A stretch of 64,000 bases of DNA from CAVSJO01 sp963728445 (GTDB lineage: Bacteria; Gemmatimonadota; Gemmatimonadetes; Longimicrobiales; RSA9). Within the stretch, counting starts at the first letter, position 1, and each line of letters starts with the position of its first letter. The stretch spans positions 62,001-126,000 of the forward strand of contig CAVSJO010000001.1 of NCBI GenBank assembly GCA_963728445.1. The letters run 5' to 3'. The notes under the pieces are model-generated. The model searched no databases and was not told where the DNA came from. It saw nothing but the letters and a program-made list of their open reading frames with translations. Positions 52,181-61,248 of the stretch are shown here, one piece after another. The position numbers and the translations under genes are program-made.

Positions 52181-54834
52181 GCGACGACCGGCCGACGCGC
52201 GGTGCACCCGCGCCACCGCGCAGGGCGATCCGCCTGCTCGAGGCGCTGCTGGGCCCCGAGGACGCCGAGGCGTTCGTAGGGGATCTGGTGGAGGCGTACG
52301 GCGAGGATGCGGAGCGAACGCCGCTGCGTGCGCGAGGGCGTTTCTGGGTCGAGGCGCTGGCGGGCGCCGTGCTGCTGCGGTCGCACCGCCGGGAGATCGC
52401 CAACCGGAAGGAGTCGATGATGCGGACGTTCCTGGCGGACCTTCGTCACGGTGCCCGGCTGCTGCGCCGGGCGCCGGGCTTCGCGCTGCTGTCCACGGCT
52501 TCACTGGCGCTGGCGATCGGCGCGACCACCGCGGTCTTCAGCGTGCTGGATCCGCTGCTGCTTCGGTCACTGCCGTATCCGCACGCGGAGCGCGTGATCA
52601 CGGTCTGGGAACAGGAGCAGAACGGCTCGCCGAGCAACGTGGGGTGGCCGACGTACCGGGACTTCGCCGAGGGGGCGACGACGCTCGAGCACGCGGCGGC
52701 GATCGGCTTCTGGCAGCCGACGCTGACGGAGGGCGACGAGCCGGAGCGGCTGGACGGTGCGCGGGTGTCGTGGCCGTTCTTCCAGGTGCTCGGCGTCCAT
52801 CCGGCGCTGGGCCGGGACTTCGCGCCGTCCGACGACGTGCCGGCGAACAACGCGCTGGTGATCCTGAGCCACGATCTCTGGGAGCGGCGCTTCGGCGCGG
52901 ACCCGAAGATCGTGGGCGGCACGATCTCGCTGAACGGGTCGCCGTACACGGTGGCGGGCGTGATGCCGAAGGGCTTCGAGGACGTCTTCACGCCGACGGC
53001 CCGCCTGTGGCGCGTCCTCGGCTACGACGAGTCGCTGTCGTACGCGTGCCGCACGTGCCGGCACCTCCGGATGGTGGCGCGGCTGAAGCCGGGCGTGACG
53101 AAGGCGGAGGCGGAGGCGGATCTCGACCGGCTCTCGGCGGTGATGGTCGCCGAGCACCCGTCGGATTACGCCGCGGCGGGGGTGCAGGTCGTTCCGGCGC
53201 AGGCCTGGATGACGGAGAAGCTGCGGCCGATCCTGTACGCAGTGGCGGGGGCCGTCGCGCTGCTGCTCCTGCTCGCGGTGGCAAACGTGGCGGGCCTCCA
53301 GATCACGCGCATGCTGAGGCGGGAGGGAGAGTTCGCGGTGCGGACGGCGCTGGGGGCGAGGCGGGCCAGGCTGGCGCAGCAGCTCCTGACGGAGGGCACG
53401 CTGGTGGCGGCGCTCGGCGGCGCCGCCGGTCTTGTCGTGGCCGTGGTCGCCGTTCGGATCCTGCGCGCGCGGCTGCCCGCGAGCCTGCCGCGGCTCGACG
53501 CGATCCACGTCGATTTCGCGGCCGCGGGGGTGGCAGCGGGCATCACGCTGCTGCTGGGGCTGCTGGTCGGGCTCGCGCCGCTGCTCGCGTGGAGGCAACG
53601 CGAGGCGCTGGAGAGCATCCGCTCGGGAACGCGCATCGCCGGCGCAGGACGCCGGCGGCTGCGGGCGGGGCTCGTCGCGGCCGAGATCGCGCTGGCCGTG
53701 ACGCTCCTGCAGGGGACGGGCCTGCTGTCGCGCACGCTCGTCGAGCTGCTCTCGGCGGACCTCGGCTTCGCGCCGTCGCACCTGATCACCATGGAGGTGC
53801 AGTCGACGGGACCCCGCTATGGGACCGACGCGGCGATCTATGCGAACCACGAGCGCATGCGCGACGTCGTAGGCGCGGTGCCGGGCGTGACGTCGGTGGC
53901 GCTGGCCAGCCAGTTGCCGCTGCACGGAGAGTTCGACCGCTACGGCATCCAGGCGCAGGACAAGCCGCTGGCCAACCCGGAGCTCGCACCGTCGGCGGAC
54001 CGCTACGCCGTGTCCGGGGACTACCTGGCGACGATGCGAATCCCCATCGTGCGCGGCCGCGGATTCTCGCCGGCCGAGCTGCGCGACTCGCTGCCGGCGG
54101 TGGCGATCGTCAGCCAGGCGCTGGCGCGCCGCATCTGGCCGGGCGAGGATCCGGTCGGGAAGCGGGTCCGGCTCGGGGACCCGAACGGTCCGTGGCGAGA
54201 GGTGGTCGGGATCGCCGGCGACGTGCGGCACACGGCGCTGGATGACCCCGTCAGGCAGCAGATCTACCTGCCGGAGCGGCAGTGGTTCAGCGAGGGCGGG
54301 ATGGTGCTGGTCGCGCGCACGCGGGGCGACCCGGCGGACCTGGCGCCGCTGGTCCGGCAGGCGGCGCGCTCCGTCGACCCGACGCAGCCGGTGCTGCGGG
54401 TGACCACGATGGACGCCCTCGTGTCGGGCTCGGTCGCGCAGCGCTCGCTCGCGCTGATCCTGTTCGGCGCTTTCGCGGCGGTGGCGCTGCTCATGGCGGC
54501 CGCCGGCATCTACGGCGCTCTCGCCGGGGCCGTCGCCGAGCGGACGCGCGAGATCGGGGTGCGGCTGGCCCTCGGTGCCTCGCCCGGAGGGCTGCTGAGG
54601 GGCGTCGTCGCCGACGCCGGCCGCCTCGCCCTCCTCGGCGTCGCGATCGGCGCGGCGGGCGCCATCGGAGTCGGCCGGCTGCTGCGGGGGCTGCTGTACG
54701 GCGTCGCCGCGGCGGACCCCGGCACGCTGGCGGCGGTCGGCGCCGTCCTGGCGCTGGTGGCGCTCGCCGCCTGCCTCGTGCCGGCGCGCCGGGCGTCGAG
54801 CGTGGATCCGGTGCGGGCGCTGCGGGCTGAATGA
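52177..54834 (+). CDS. ADOP-type (acidobacterial duplicated orphan permease) ABC permease
   Basis: The protein has 885 residues from GTG 52177, overlapping the padR stop codon by three bases. The start keeps an N-terminal prefix domain (AIRLLEALLGPEDAEAFVGD to RFWVEALAGAVLLRS) that is typical of this family; ATG 52418 would remove it. Two MacB-like halves follow, each a periplasmic MacB_PCD domain with an FtsX domain. The first half has LLRRAPGFALLSTASLALA, LLLLLAVANVAGLQITRML and GEFAVRTALGARRARLAQQL. The second has AGLVAAEIALAVTLLQGTGL, TREIGVRLALGASPGGLL and a closing SVDPVRALRAE. No ATPase gene is near, hence orphan permease. It probably exports lipid or peptide cargo, or senses, with a distant ATPase. 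Confidence 0.92.
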   Translation: MSDDRPTRGAPAPPRRAIRLLEALLGPEDAEAFVGDLVEAYGEDAERTPLRARGRFWVEALAGAVLLRSHRREIANRKESMMRTFLADLRHGARLLRRAPGFALLSTASLALAIGATTAVFSVLDPLLLRSLPYPHAERVITVWEQEQNGSPSNVGWPTYRDFAEGATTLEHAAAIGFWQPTLTEGDEPERLDGARVSWPFFQVLGVHPALGRDFAPSDDVPANNALVILSHDLWERRFGADPKIVGGTISLNGSPYTVAGVMPKGFEDVFTPTARLWRVLGYDESLSYACRTCRHLRMVARLKPGVTKAEAEADLDRLSAVMVAEHPSDYAAAGVQVVPAQAWMTEKLRPILYAVAGAVALLLLLAVANVAGLQITRMLRREGEFAVRTALGARRARLAQQLLTEGTLVAALGGAAGLVVAVVAVRILRARLPASLPRLDAIHVDFAAAGVAAGITLLLGLLVGLAPLLAWRQREALESIRSGTRIAGAGRRRLRAGLVAAEIALAVTLLQGTGLLSRTLVELLSADLGFAPSHLITMEVQSTGPRYGTDAAIYANHERMRDVVGAVPGVTSVALASQLPLHGEFDRYGIQAQDKPLANPELAPSADRYAVSGDYLATMRIPIVRGRGFSPAELRDSLPAVAIVSQALARRIWPGEDPVGKRVRLGDPNGPWREVVGIAGDVRHTALDDPVRQQIYLPERQWFSEGGMVLVARTRGDPADLAPLVRQAARSVDPTQPVLRVTTMDALVSGSVAQRSLALILFGAFAAVALLMAAAGIYGALAGAVAERTREIGVRLALGASPGGLLRGVVADAGRLALLGVAIGAAGAIGVGRLLRGLLYGVAAADPGTLAAVGAVLALVALAACLVPARRASSVDPVRALRAE

Positions 54835-55311
54835 GGGGGTCGCGGCGCTTTGCGCCGCGACCAGGGGGTCGGCGCCTCCGGCGCTCCGAGGGGGTCGCGC
54901 CTTCGGCGCTCCGAGGGGGTCGCGGGCTGCGCCCGCTCCGAGGGGGTCGGGGCGCTGCGCGCCCCTCCGAGGGGGTCGCGCCTTCGGCGCTCCGAGACCG
55001 AGCCGCTCCGCGGCGTCTCTGACGGAGGCGAGTCGTCGGCGCAGCCCGAACGGCCACCGGCGAACGACTGCGCATCTGCACGACCCCGCCAGGCGCCCGC
55101 CCCTCGAAGGCGCGCACAGCGCGCCGCCCCCCTCGAAGGCGCGCATAGCGCGCCGCCCCCCTCGAAGGCGCGCAAAGCGCGCCGCCCCCCTCGAAGGCGC
55201 GCAAGCGCGCCGCCCCCCTCGGAGGCGCGCCCAGCGCGCCGACCCCCTCGGAGCGGCGCAAAGCGCCGCGACCTACTGGCGCCACCCCCACCCTCTCCTC
55301 AACCTTCTCCC
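54835..55311. repeat. 477 gene-free bases: two opposed arrays of six hairpin units each
   Basis: Left array (about 54835-54995): six units of linker GAGGGGGTCG plus a small hairpin. Stems include GGCGC-TTT-GCGCC, GCGCC-TC-CGGCGC, GCGCC-TTC-GGCGC and GCGGGC-T-GCGCCCGC. Right array (about 55099-55272): six units with the linker in reverse (CCCCCTCGAAG) and stems like GGCGCGC-ACA-GCGCGCC. About 100 bases of ordinary sequence lie between. No gene is visible on either strand. The downstream gene's start at 55312 has no obvious ribosome-binding site. Confidence 0.88.
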
Positions 55312-56817
55312 ATGTCCCAAGCAAGTCCCGACGTCATCGTCGTCGGCTCCGGCTTTGGCGGCGCCGTCGTGGCCGCCCGGCTCGCGCAGCGGGGGATGCG
55401 CGTGCTCGTGCTGGAGCGGGGGCCGTGGTGGGGGCCGCTGAACCGGGACCGGCCGACGGCCGACCGGCGCGATTTCCCCCGGGGCGCCGTCGGCATCCGG
55501 AAGCTGCTCCGGAACGTGCGCTGGGCCCGGGGCGGCCGCCGCGTCGAGCGGCTCGTCCACGCGGACGGCCTGCAGGAGATCCACGTCTTCGAGCACCTGA
55601 ACGCCCTGACGGGAAGCGGCGTGGGCGGCGGGTCGCATCTCTACACCAGCATGCTGGAGGCACCACCCGCGAAGTTCTTCGGCGCCTATCCGCCCGAGAT
55701 CACGGGAGAGGTGATGGCGCCGTATTTCGAGCGCGTGCGGCGCATGCAGCGGCCGTCGCCCGTGCCGGAGCCGCCGCCGAAGACGCTCGCCTTCGAGGAG
55801 GCGGTCCGCGCGGCCGGGCTGCCGGATCCGGACCGGCCGGACCTGGCCATTGCCTGGGGCGCGGACCCCGGCAGGCCGGAGCGGGTCGTGAACGCGGCGG
55901 GCGTGGAGCAGGCGACGTCGTCGTACACCTGCGACGCCCTCGTCGGCTGCGTCGACGGGTCCAAGACCACCCTCGACCTGACGTACGTCCCGCTCGCGCT
56001 GCGCCACGGTGCGGAGCTGCGACCGCTGTGCGAGGTCGCAGCCGTGGCGAGGCAGGGGACCGGCTACCAGGCGCGGTATCGGGATCACCGGGACGGGACG
56101 GAGCACGTCGTCTCCGCGCAGCGGCTCGTGCTGGCGGCCGGCGGTCTGAACACGCAGCGGCTGCTCTTCGACGCCCGCGACCGCCACGGCGGATTGCCCG
56201 GCGTGTCCGCCGCCCTCGGCACGCGCTTCTCGCCCAACGCGGACCTGGCGGCGCTGCTCTGGCGGACGGCCGTGCTCGAGGACTCGGGGCGAGGTCCGGC
56301 GGTGTCCTCGCTGACGCGCGTTCGGGGCGACGTCGCCCACCGCTTCGTCCTCGGCGAGTTCGGCCTTCCGGCCCACGCGCTGCCGCTGCCCGCCTTTCTC
56401 CGCGATGCGCTGCGGCGCTCCACGCTGCTCTTCGCCATGGGACGGGATGCGTCCTCGGGGCGCATGACGTTCGATGGGCGGGGGCTCCGGACGGACGTGG
56501 ACCGGTCCATGGATCCGGGGCTGTTCGCGGAGATGCAGACGGCCCTGAACCGGGTCGCGGCGGGGTACCGGCCGCGGCGGACGGTCCGGAACTTCATGCG
56601 GGGCGGGGGACCGAACGGGCTCTTCACGGTCCATCCCCTCGGGGGCTGCGCCATGGCCACGGGACCGGACCGCGGGGTGACCGACCACCGGGGACAGGTG
56701 TTCGGGCATCCCGGGCTGTACGTGGCGGACGGGTCCCTGTATCCGTGCTCGCCGGGGATCGGGCCCAGCATGACCATCGCGGCGCTGGCCGAGCGGCAGG
56801 CGGAGGTGATGGAGTAG
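55312..56817 (+). CDS. GMC-family FAD-dependent oxidoreductase (cholesterol-oxidase-like)
   Basis: The protein has 501 residues from ATG 55312; the upstream in-frame extension is hairpin-array DNA. The FAD-binding motif DVIVVGSGFGGAVVAARLAQ has GSGFGG at residues 12-17, and VLVLERG follows. LNALTGSGVGGGSHLYTSML is the conserved second glycine motif of the cholesterol oxidase-like GMC subgroup. LVLAAGGLNTQRLLFDARDR and HPLGGCAMATGPDRGVTDHR come later, and the end carries LYVADGSLYPCSPGIGPSMT. Relatives oxidise sterols or other alcohols. No signal peptide is seen. The substrate is not assignable, and the gene has no operon partners. Confidence 0.88.
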   Translation: MSQASPDVIVVGSGFGGAVVAARLAQRGMRVLVLERGPWWGPLNRDRPTADRRDFPRGAVGIRKLLRNVRWARGGRRVERLVHADGLQEIHVFEHLNALTGSGVGGGSHLYTSMLEAPPAKFFGAYPPEITGEVMAPYFERVRRMQRPSPVPEPPPKTLAFEEAVRAAGLPDPDRPDLAIAWGADPGRPERVVNAAGVEQATSSYTCDALVGCVDGSKTTLDLTYVPLALRHGAELRPLCEVAAVARQGTGYQARYRDHRDGTEHVVSAQRLVLAAGGLNTQRLLFDARDRHGGLPGVSAALGTRFSPNADLAALLWRTAVLEDSGRGPAVSSLTRVRGDVAHRFVLGEFGLPAHALPLPAFLRDALRRSTLLFAMGRDASSGRMTFDGRGLRTDVDRSMDPGLFAEMQTALNRVAAGYRPRRTVRNFMRGGGPNGLFTVHPLGGCAMATGPDRGVTDHRGQVFGHPGLYVADGSLYPCSPGIGPSMTIAALAERQAEVME

Positions 56818-56892
56818 AGGACCTTGTGAAATCGTCAGCACCGCAGGCATGTTGTGGCGGTCCCTCCCGCACAGCCACCCGCGAATCACCCG

Positions 56893-59292
56893 ATGGCCGA
56901 CTCGAAGAACCGCCTCTCTGCATTCATCGCCGAGCTGCGCCGCCGAAAGGTGCTGCGCAGCGGCGGCATCTATCTGCTGGTGGCGTGGGGCGCCGTGCAG
57001 GTGGCGGACACGGTCTTCCCGAACATCGGGCTGCCGCAGTGGTCGGTCCGGCTGGTCATCGCCCTCGCAGGCATCGGTCTGCCGGCGGTGCTGGTGCTCT
57101 CGTGGTTCTTCGACGTGTCGCGGGCGGGAACGCCTCACAGGACGGACGCCTCGCCGGACTCTACCGCGGACCAGGCAGGTGCGGCTTCCGGACGTCCCCG
57201 GCGGGCGGTGTGGGTGACGGGCGTCGTCGCCCTCCTTGCCGTGCTGGCGATCGGCGCGTGGGTGCTCTGGCCGGGGCGGCGCGACGCCGCGGCACTGGAC
57301 GAGAGCCAGGTGGTCGTGCTGCCGTTCCGCACGGCCGGGGCGGGACCCGACGTGCAGTATCTGCGGGAAGGGCTCATGGATCTGTTCGCCGCGAGCCTCA
57401 ACGGCCGCGACGGCCTGCCGTCGGCCATTCCGCCGCGAGCGGTCGCGCGCATCCTGCAGGACCGGCTCGGCTCGATCGAGGAGGACCCGTCGCAGGACGT
57501 GGCTTTCGAGGTCGCGCGGCGATTGGGCGCGGGTCGGGTGCTGGAGGGGGAGGTCGTGGGAAGCGCGGCGGAAGTCACCGTCCATGCGGTGCTTTACGAC
57601 GCGGCCACCGGGCGCAAGCTGACCGACGCCGTGCTGCCGCCGCGCCCGGCGGACAGCCTGCACGCGATCGTCGACGGCCTCACCGGCCAGGTCGCGGGTG
57701 CGGCCGCCGGTCTCTCGACCGATCGCCTCGCCGCTCTCACGACGCGGTCGCTCCCGGCACTTCGGGCCTACCTCGACGGTCAGCGGGCGTTCCGGCGGGG
57801 CGATCACGTCGAGGCCGTGCGCGCCTTCGACAACGCCGTCGGGCTGGATTCGACCTTTGCCCTGGCGGCGCTGGGGCTGACGCGCTCTCTGGCGTGGACG
57901 TTTCCGGTTCCGGAAACGCGCAACGGGGACCGTGCCTTCCGGCTCGCGTGGGCCCGACGGGGCGAGCTGCCGACGTCCGACCGCACCTTCCTCGAGGCGA
58001 CGAGCCCCGACTATCCCGGGGTGGCTCCGTACCCGCGCATCGTGCGGGTCCGTGAGCAGGCCGTCGAGCGGGCGCCGGACGACCCGCAGCTTCGCTACCT
58101 CCTCGGGGACAGCTATCTCCACTACGGCCCGGCGGCCGGCGTGGAAGACCCGGATCGGAAAGCGTTCATGCAGTTCCAGCGGGCGGTCGCACTCGATTCC
58201 ACGTACATCGAGCCGCTGATGCACCTCCACGACCTCGCCATCGAGTTCGGCGACACCGCCGTCGCGCGCCGTGCCGGCGACCACATCCTGGCCGTCGATG
58301 CGAAGGGACCCCGGGCCGAGGCGGTACGGTGGGCCCGTGCCCGGGTCCCGGGGATTGGGGATCCGGGCGAACCGGTCGTCGCCGACTCCCTCGACCCGAG
58401 CCTCATCATGCTGATGCTCGTCACGGGCCTCGGCAGCGTGTACTCTCCCGACCTCGCCGACGCCGCCTACGCGAAGGTACGCTCGGCAGAGACGGGAGCC
58501 GAGCGGGATCGCGCCGCTGAGCTGGCGCTCTCGACGGCGTACAAAGAGGGCCGCCCGTCCAAGGTCCGGGAGATGCTTTACGGCCCCCTGAAAAATTCCG
58601 ACTGGGACTATGATCGTCTCGTGGCCAGTCTGTTCTGGGCACCGGATTCCGCTCGGGCGGAGGCCGCCGCCGCCGAGGTGCGCAGCAATCTCGGCGATCC
58701 GGACCACCTCGTCACGGACGGCGGCGTCGACTGGCGAACGGCCATGCGCGCCTGCATCCTCGGGCACTGGCGCGCCGAGCGAGGGGACGAGGGCGGTGCC
58801 CTGAGGATCGCCGCGCAGCTCGCCATGGCCGCGTCGGCAACGGGGGATCCCGAGTCGGACGCCATCGCGCAGTCGACGTCCCGCACCTGCTCGCAGGTGC
58901 TCAGGGCAGTGGTCGCCGTGAAGGCCGGAGCCCCCGACGCGCGCGATGCCGTCGTCCGCGCCGACACGCTCCTGGCCGGCAGCGCTCGCCCCAACATCGC
59001 CTACCGGGAGCTGGCGGCCATCGTCATGGCCGATCTCTGGCAGCGGCTCGGTGACGACGCCCGCGCCCTCGCCGCTGCCCGTCGCCTCGCCCGGCTTCCC
59101 ACGGGCATGGACCACTTCCCGGACTTGGAGCTCATCCAGGCGCAGCTCGCGGACCGCACCGGCGACACGGAGGAGGCGATCCGGCTCTACGCCAACTACG
59201 TCCGCTGGCGCGTCCGGGCCGAGCCACCGTTCACCGAGCGCGCCGCGCGCGCGCGCCAGCGCCTGGCGCAGCTGCGCGGCGACCGGGGATAG
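56893..59292 (+). CDS. Membrane-anchored TolB/FlgO-like TPR-repeat protein (third paralogue)
   Basis: The protein has 799 residues from ATG 56893 (MADSKNRLSAFIAELRRRKV); the longer form from 56854 adds 13 residues. It opens with two membrane helices (GGIYLLVAWGAVQVADTVF and RLVIALAGIGLPAVLVLSW). A third helix (VWVTGVVALLAVLAIGAWVL) follows, then a TolB/FlgO-like domain (VVVLPFRTAGAGPDVQYLRE, RRLGAGRVLEGEVVGSAAEV). Next come TPR-type repeats with GDHVEAVRAFDNAVGLDSTF. The architecture is the same as the proteins at 222-2582 and 4266-6368, but here the gene is on the plus strand and alone. Function is unknown, as for the others. Confidence 0.82.
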   Translation: MADSKNRLSAFIAELRRRKVLRSGGIYLLVAWGAVQVADTVFPNIGLPQWSVRLVIALAGIGLPAVLVLSWFFDVSRAGTPHRTDASPDSTADQAGAASGRPRRAVWVTGVVALLAVLAIGAWVLWPGRRDAAALDESQVVVLPFRTAGAGPDVQYLREGLMDLFAASLNGRDGLPSAIPPRAVARILQDRLGSIEEDPSQDVAFEVARRLGAGRVLEGEVVGSAAEVTVHAVLYDAATGRKLTDAVLPPRPADSLHAIVDGLTGQVAGAAAGLSTDRLAALTTRSLPALRAYLDGQRAFRRGDHVEAVRAFDNAVGLDSTFALAALGLTRSLAWTFPVPETRNGDRAFRLAWARRGELPTSDRTFLEATSPDYPGVAPYPRIVRVREQAVERAPDDPQLRYLLGDSYLHYGPAAGVEDPDRKAFMQFQRAVALDSTYIEPLMHLHDLAIEFGDTAVARRAGDHILAVDAKGPRAEAVRWARARVPGIGDPGEPVVADSLDPSLIMLMLVTGLGSVYSPDLADAAYAKVRSAETGAERDRAAELALSTAYKEGRPSKVREMLYGPLKNSDWDYDRLVASLFWAPDSARAEAAAAEVRSNLGDPDHLVTDGGVDWRTAMRACILGHWRAERGDEGGALRIAAQLAMAASATGDPESDAIAQSTSRTCSQVLRAVVAVKAGAPDARDAVVRADTLLAGSARPNIAYRELAAIVMADLWQRLGDDARALAAARRLARLPTGMDHFPDLELIQAQLADRTGDTEEAIRLYANYVRWRVRAEPPFTERAARARQRLAQLRGDRG

Positions 59293-59481
59293 GGGCCTCG
59301 CTGGGGAGGGGACGTCGGCCCTGGCATTGGCGCTGACCCGTCCCAGCCGTGGCGATTTGACCGCCGTTCCTGCCTGCCGCCATATGTTTCTGATTCCGGC
59401 ACTGGAGTTGCCACCTTTCCCCCTCAGGGGCGCACCTCGTGACCCCGCCAGCAGCACCGTTTCACCGGACAGGAGGGGACC

Positions 59482-59853
59482 ATGACTGGACGAACGCCGC
59501 TTCTCGGTCTGGCCGTCATCGCGGCCGCCATCGGCGTCGTGCCTCTGGCCCATGAGGGCGTGGAGCCGGCGACGGCGCACGCCGCCGCGTGCACCGTCAG
59601 CTTCGACCCTTCCACCATCAGCGCGGGCGGCCCGGCCGCCGTGACGCTGGGCTATTCGCTGAGCGAGGACGTCGGCGCCATAGCGTCCGTCACGGCACAG
59701 GAGGGCAGCGGGCTGAAGGTGAAGTTCGTCGACCACGGCAGCTCGACGCTCGGTCTGGATGCCAGCGGCGGCAAGGACGGCAAGTGGACCCTCACCTTCC
59801 AGGGGCGGGGCAGCCCGGCGCCCTGCGTCGGAACGCTGCGCGTGCTCGGCTGA
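59482..59853 (+). CDS. Small secreted protein, Ig-like beta domain
   Basis: The protein has 123 residues from ATG 59482, with GGACAGGAGGGGACC directly upstream. The signal peptide (LLGLAVIAAAIGVVPLAHEG region) is followed by ATAHAAACTVSFDPSTISAG. The mature part is beta-rich: AAVTLGYSLSEDVGAIASVT, LKVKFVDHGSSTLGLDASGG and KWTLTFQGRGSPAPCVGTLRV. Two cysteines, near the start (AACTVSF) and end (APCVGTL), could form a disulfide closing the fold. No family is recognised. It has its own ribosome-binding site and an intrinsic terminator downstream, so it is a single-gene unit. Confidence 0.75.
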   Translation: MTGRTPLLGLAVIAAAIGVVPLAHEGVEPATAHAAACTVSFDPSTISAGGPAAVTLGYSLSEDVGAIASVTAQEGSGLKVKFVDHGSSTLGLDASGGKDGKWTLTFQGRGSPAPCVGTLRVLG

Positions 59854-59921
59854 ACGGCACGGTCGCACGGGCGGCCTCGTAACCGGAGGGTCGCACGGGC
59901 GGCATCGTAACGCGACGATGC

Positions 59922-59963
59922 AGCGGAGGGTGGCGGGACGTTCCGCCGCCCTCCGCTTTTTTT
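59922..59963 (+). terminator. Intrinsic terminator after the small secreted protein gene
   Basis: GCGGAGGG (59923-59930) pairs with CCCTCCGC (59949-59956), with further pairing inside (TGGCGGG with TCCGCC), followed by seven Ts (59957-59963). It lies 70 bases after the stop codon of the 59482-59853 gene. It is the only textbook hairpin-plus-T terminator noticed in the window. Confidence 0.9.
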
Positions 59964-60480
59964 CGGTCGGACGAGATGCGGGCAGCATGCCGGCTGTGGG
60001 TGCCGGCTGTGCCCCCGAACGACCAAACGCCGCGGTTGTCGGGCTCGGATGGTACCTTTCACTCGCCCTTCGCATCGAACGTGACTCGCGCTGTGCGACG
60101 ACGGCGCTCGTTCGTCGCGTTCGTTCCGCGTGGAGGAGCGAACGTGGCAGTCGAGCGAACCGCCAAGCGCCGCGACGCGTTTTGACGCCTTTCGGCGCCT
60201 TTCGGCGCGTTTCGACGCCTTTCGGCGCGTTTCGACGCCTTTCGACGCCTTTCGACGCCTTTCGAGCCTCTGCCCGGCCTGCCTGTCCTCTTTCAGCCTG
60301 CAAGATCCTGCACGCCCTGCATCGACGTGCACGCATTCGGGCCCCCTTCGAGTCGGGCAATTTTGCGTTAAAGCACGTAGGCACAAGTGTTTAGAGATGG
60401 TCTGCGAGTCCGGCCCTGCCCTTGCCTTCCTTGGTGTCCGGTCGGGCCCGGAGCGTCCGGGCCCATGGACTCACACACGG
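59964..60480. repeat. Gene-free stretch with eight in-register 10-bp repeats
   Basis: From 60181 to 60260 there are eight copies of a 10-bp unit TTCGRCGCST (variants TTCGGCGCCT, TTCGACGCGT, TTCGACGCCT) in exact register; flanking partial copies extend to about 60171 and 60270. One unit is one turn of B-DNA, so all copies face the same side. The rest is ordinary, with a short AT-richer piece near 60360-60400 that may hold the promoter of the 60481 gene. No coding region is convincing. Just upstream of the terminator (59854-59921) a TCGCACGGGCGGC motif occurs twice. Confidence 0.85.
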
Positions 60481-61248
60481 ATGGCCATGCTCGGATCCGC
60501 TTCGCTGGCCCTGATCCTTGCCGCCGCCGTGGGACCGTCTGCACCGAAGCCCCCATCCTGGGGGGGCGAGGTCGTGGCGGTGCCCGCGGCGGTGGTCGAT
60601 TCGCCGCAATCCGTCCCGTCGGAGGACCCGTCGGCCCGGGCCGCGTCGCCGATGGCTTCGCTGTCGCCTGCGACAGGTGCCCCCGGACCGCGGCTTCTGG
60701 CGCCCGTCGTCCGATTCGACGGCAGGTCAGGGGACGCAGCGACGGCCGCGGCCGCCGGCGGCCTCACACCCGCCTCCATGGCGGTGGACACGCCGGCACC
60801 CCCGCCGCCCCCCATCGAGTACTCGGACGCGTACTACACGCGTCTGCAGATCCACAAGTGGGCGAGCTGGGCGATGCTCCCGCTGTTCGCGGCGCAGTAC
60901 GCGTCGGGTCAGGATCTGGTGAAGAACGGGCGCGACGCGGCTTCGTGGGCGCGTGACATCCACGGGCCGGCGGCGACGGGGGTCGCGGCGCTGTTCGCCG
61001 TGAACACGGTGACGGGCGCGTGGAACCTGTGGGAAGGCCGCAAGGACCCGTACGGGCGCAAGTGGCGGACGGCGCACGGCGTCCTGATGCTGCTGGCCGA
61101 CGCCGGTTTCGTCGCGACGGGGATGCTCGCGGGCGACGCCGGAGAGAACAGCTCGACGCGAAGTGCCCACAAGACGGTGGCGATCACCTCCATGGGAATC
61201 GCCGTGTCGAGCTGGCTGATGATGCTACCGCCGTTCAGGAGGGAATGA
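60481..61248 (+). CDS. Four-helix membrane protein with helix-associated His residues (cytochrome b561-like)
   Basis: The protein has 255 residues from ATG 60481 (MAMLGSASLALILAAAVGPS, a signal peptide or first helix); the upstream reading is repeat DNA. A long Pro/Ala-rich linker reaches residue 120. Four hydrophobic helices follow, each entered by a His: LQIHKWASWAMLPLFAAQY, DIHGPAATGVAALFAVNTVT, TAHGVLMLLADAGFVATGM and SAHKTVAITSMGIAVSSWLM. Four His in matching places is what one expects of a dihaem b-type four-helix bundle such as cytochrome b561, but I do not recognise the exact family. It overlaps the next membrane gene and is followed by two Rieske proteins. Confidence 0.65.
   Translation: MAMLGSASLALILAAAVGPSAPKPPSWGGEVVAVPAAVVDSPQSVPSEDPSARAASPMASLSPATGAPGPRLLAPVVRFDGRSGDAATAAAAGGLTPASMAVDTPAPPPPPIEYSDAYYTRLQIHKWASWAMLPLFAAQYASGQDLVKNGRDAASWARDIHGPAATGVAALFAVNTVTGAWNLWEGRKDPYGRKWRTAHGVLMLLADAGFVATGMLAGDAGENSSTRSAHKTVAITSMGIAVSSWLMMLPPFRRE

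Noticed and set aside
55273..60384. Very long minus-strand open frame (over 1,700 codons)
   Set aside because: It lies opposite three good plus-strand genes and two repeat arrays; its residues are Arg/Pro/His-rich shadow sequence typical of GC-rich antisense frames.
60377..60394. Possible sigma-54 promoter (GGCACAAGTGTTTA) before the 60481 gene
   Set aside because: The -24 part fits but the -12 GC is TA and flanking bases fit poorly; weaker than the 27410 candidate.
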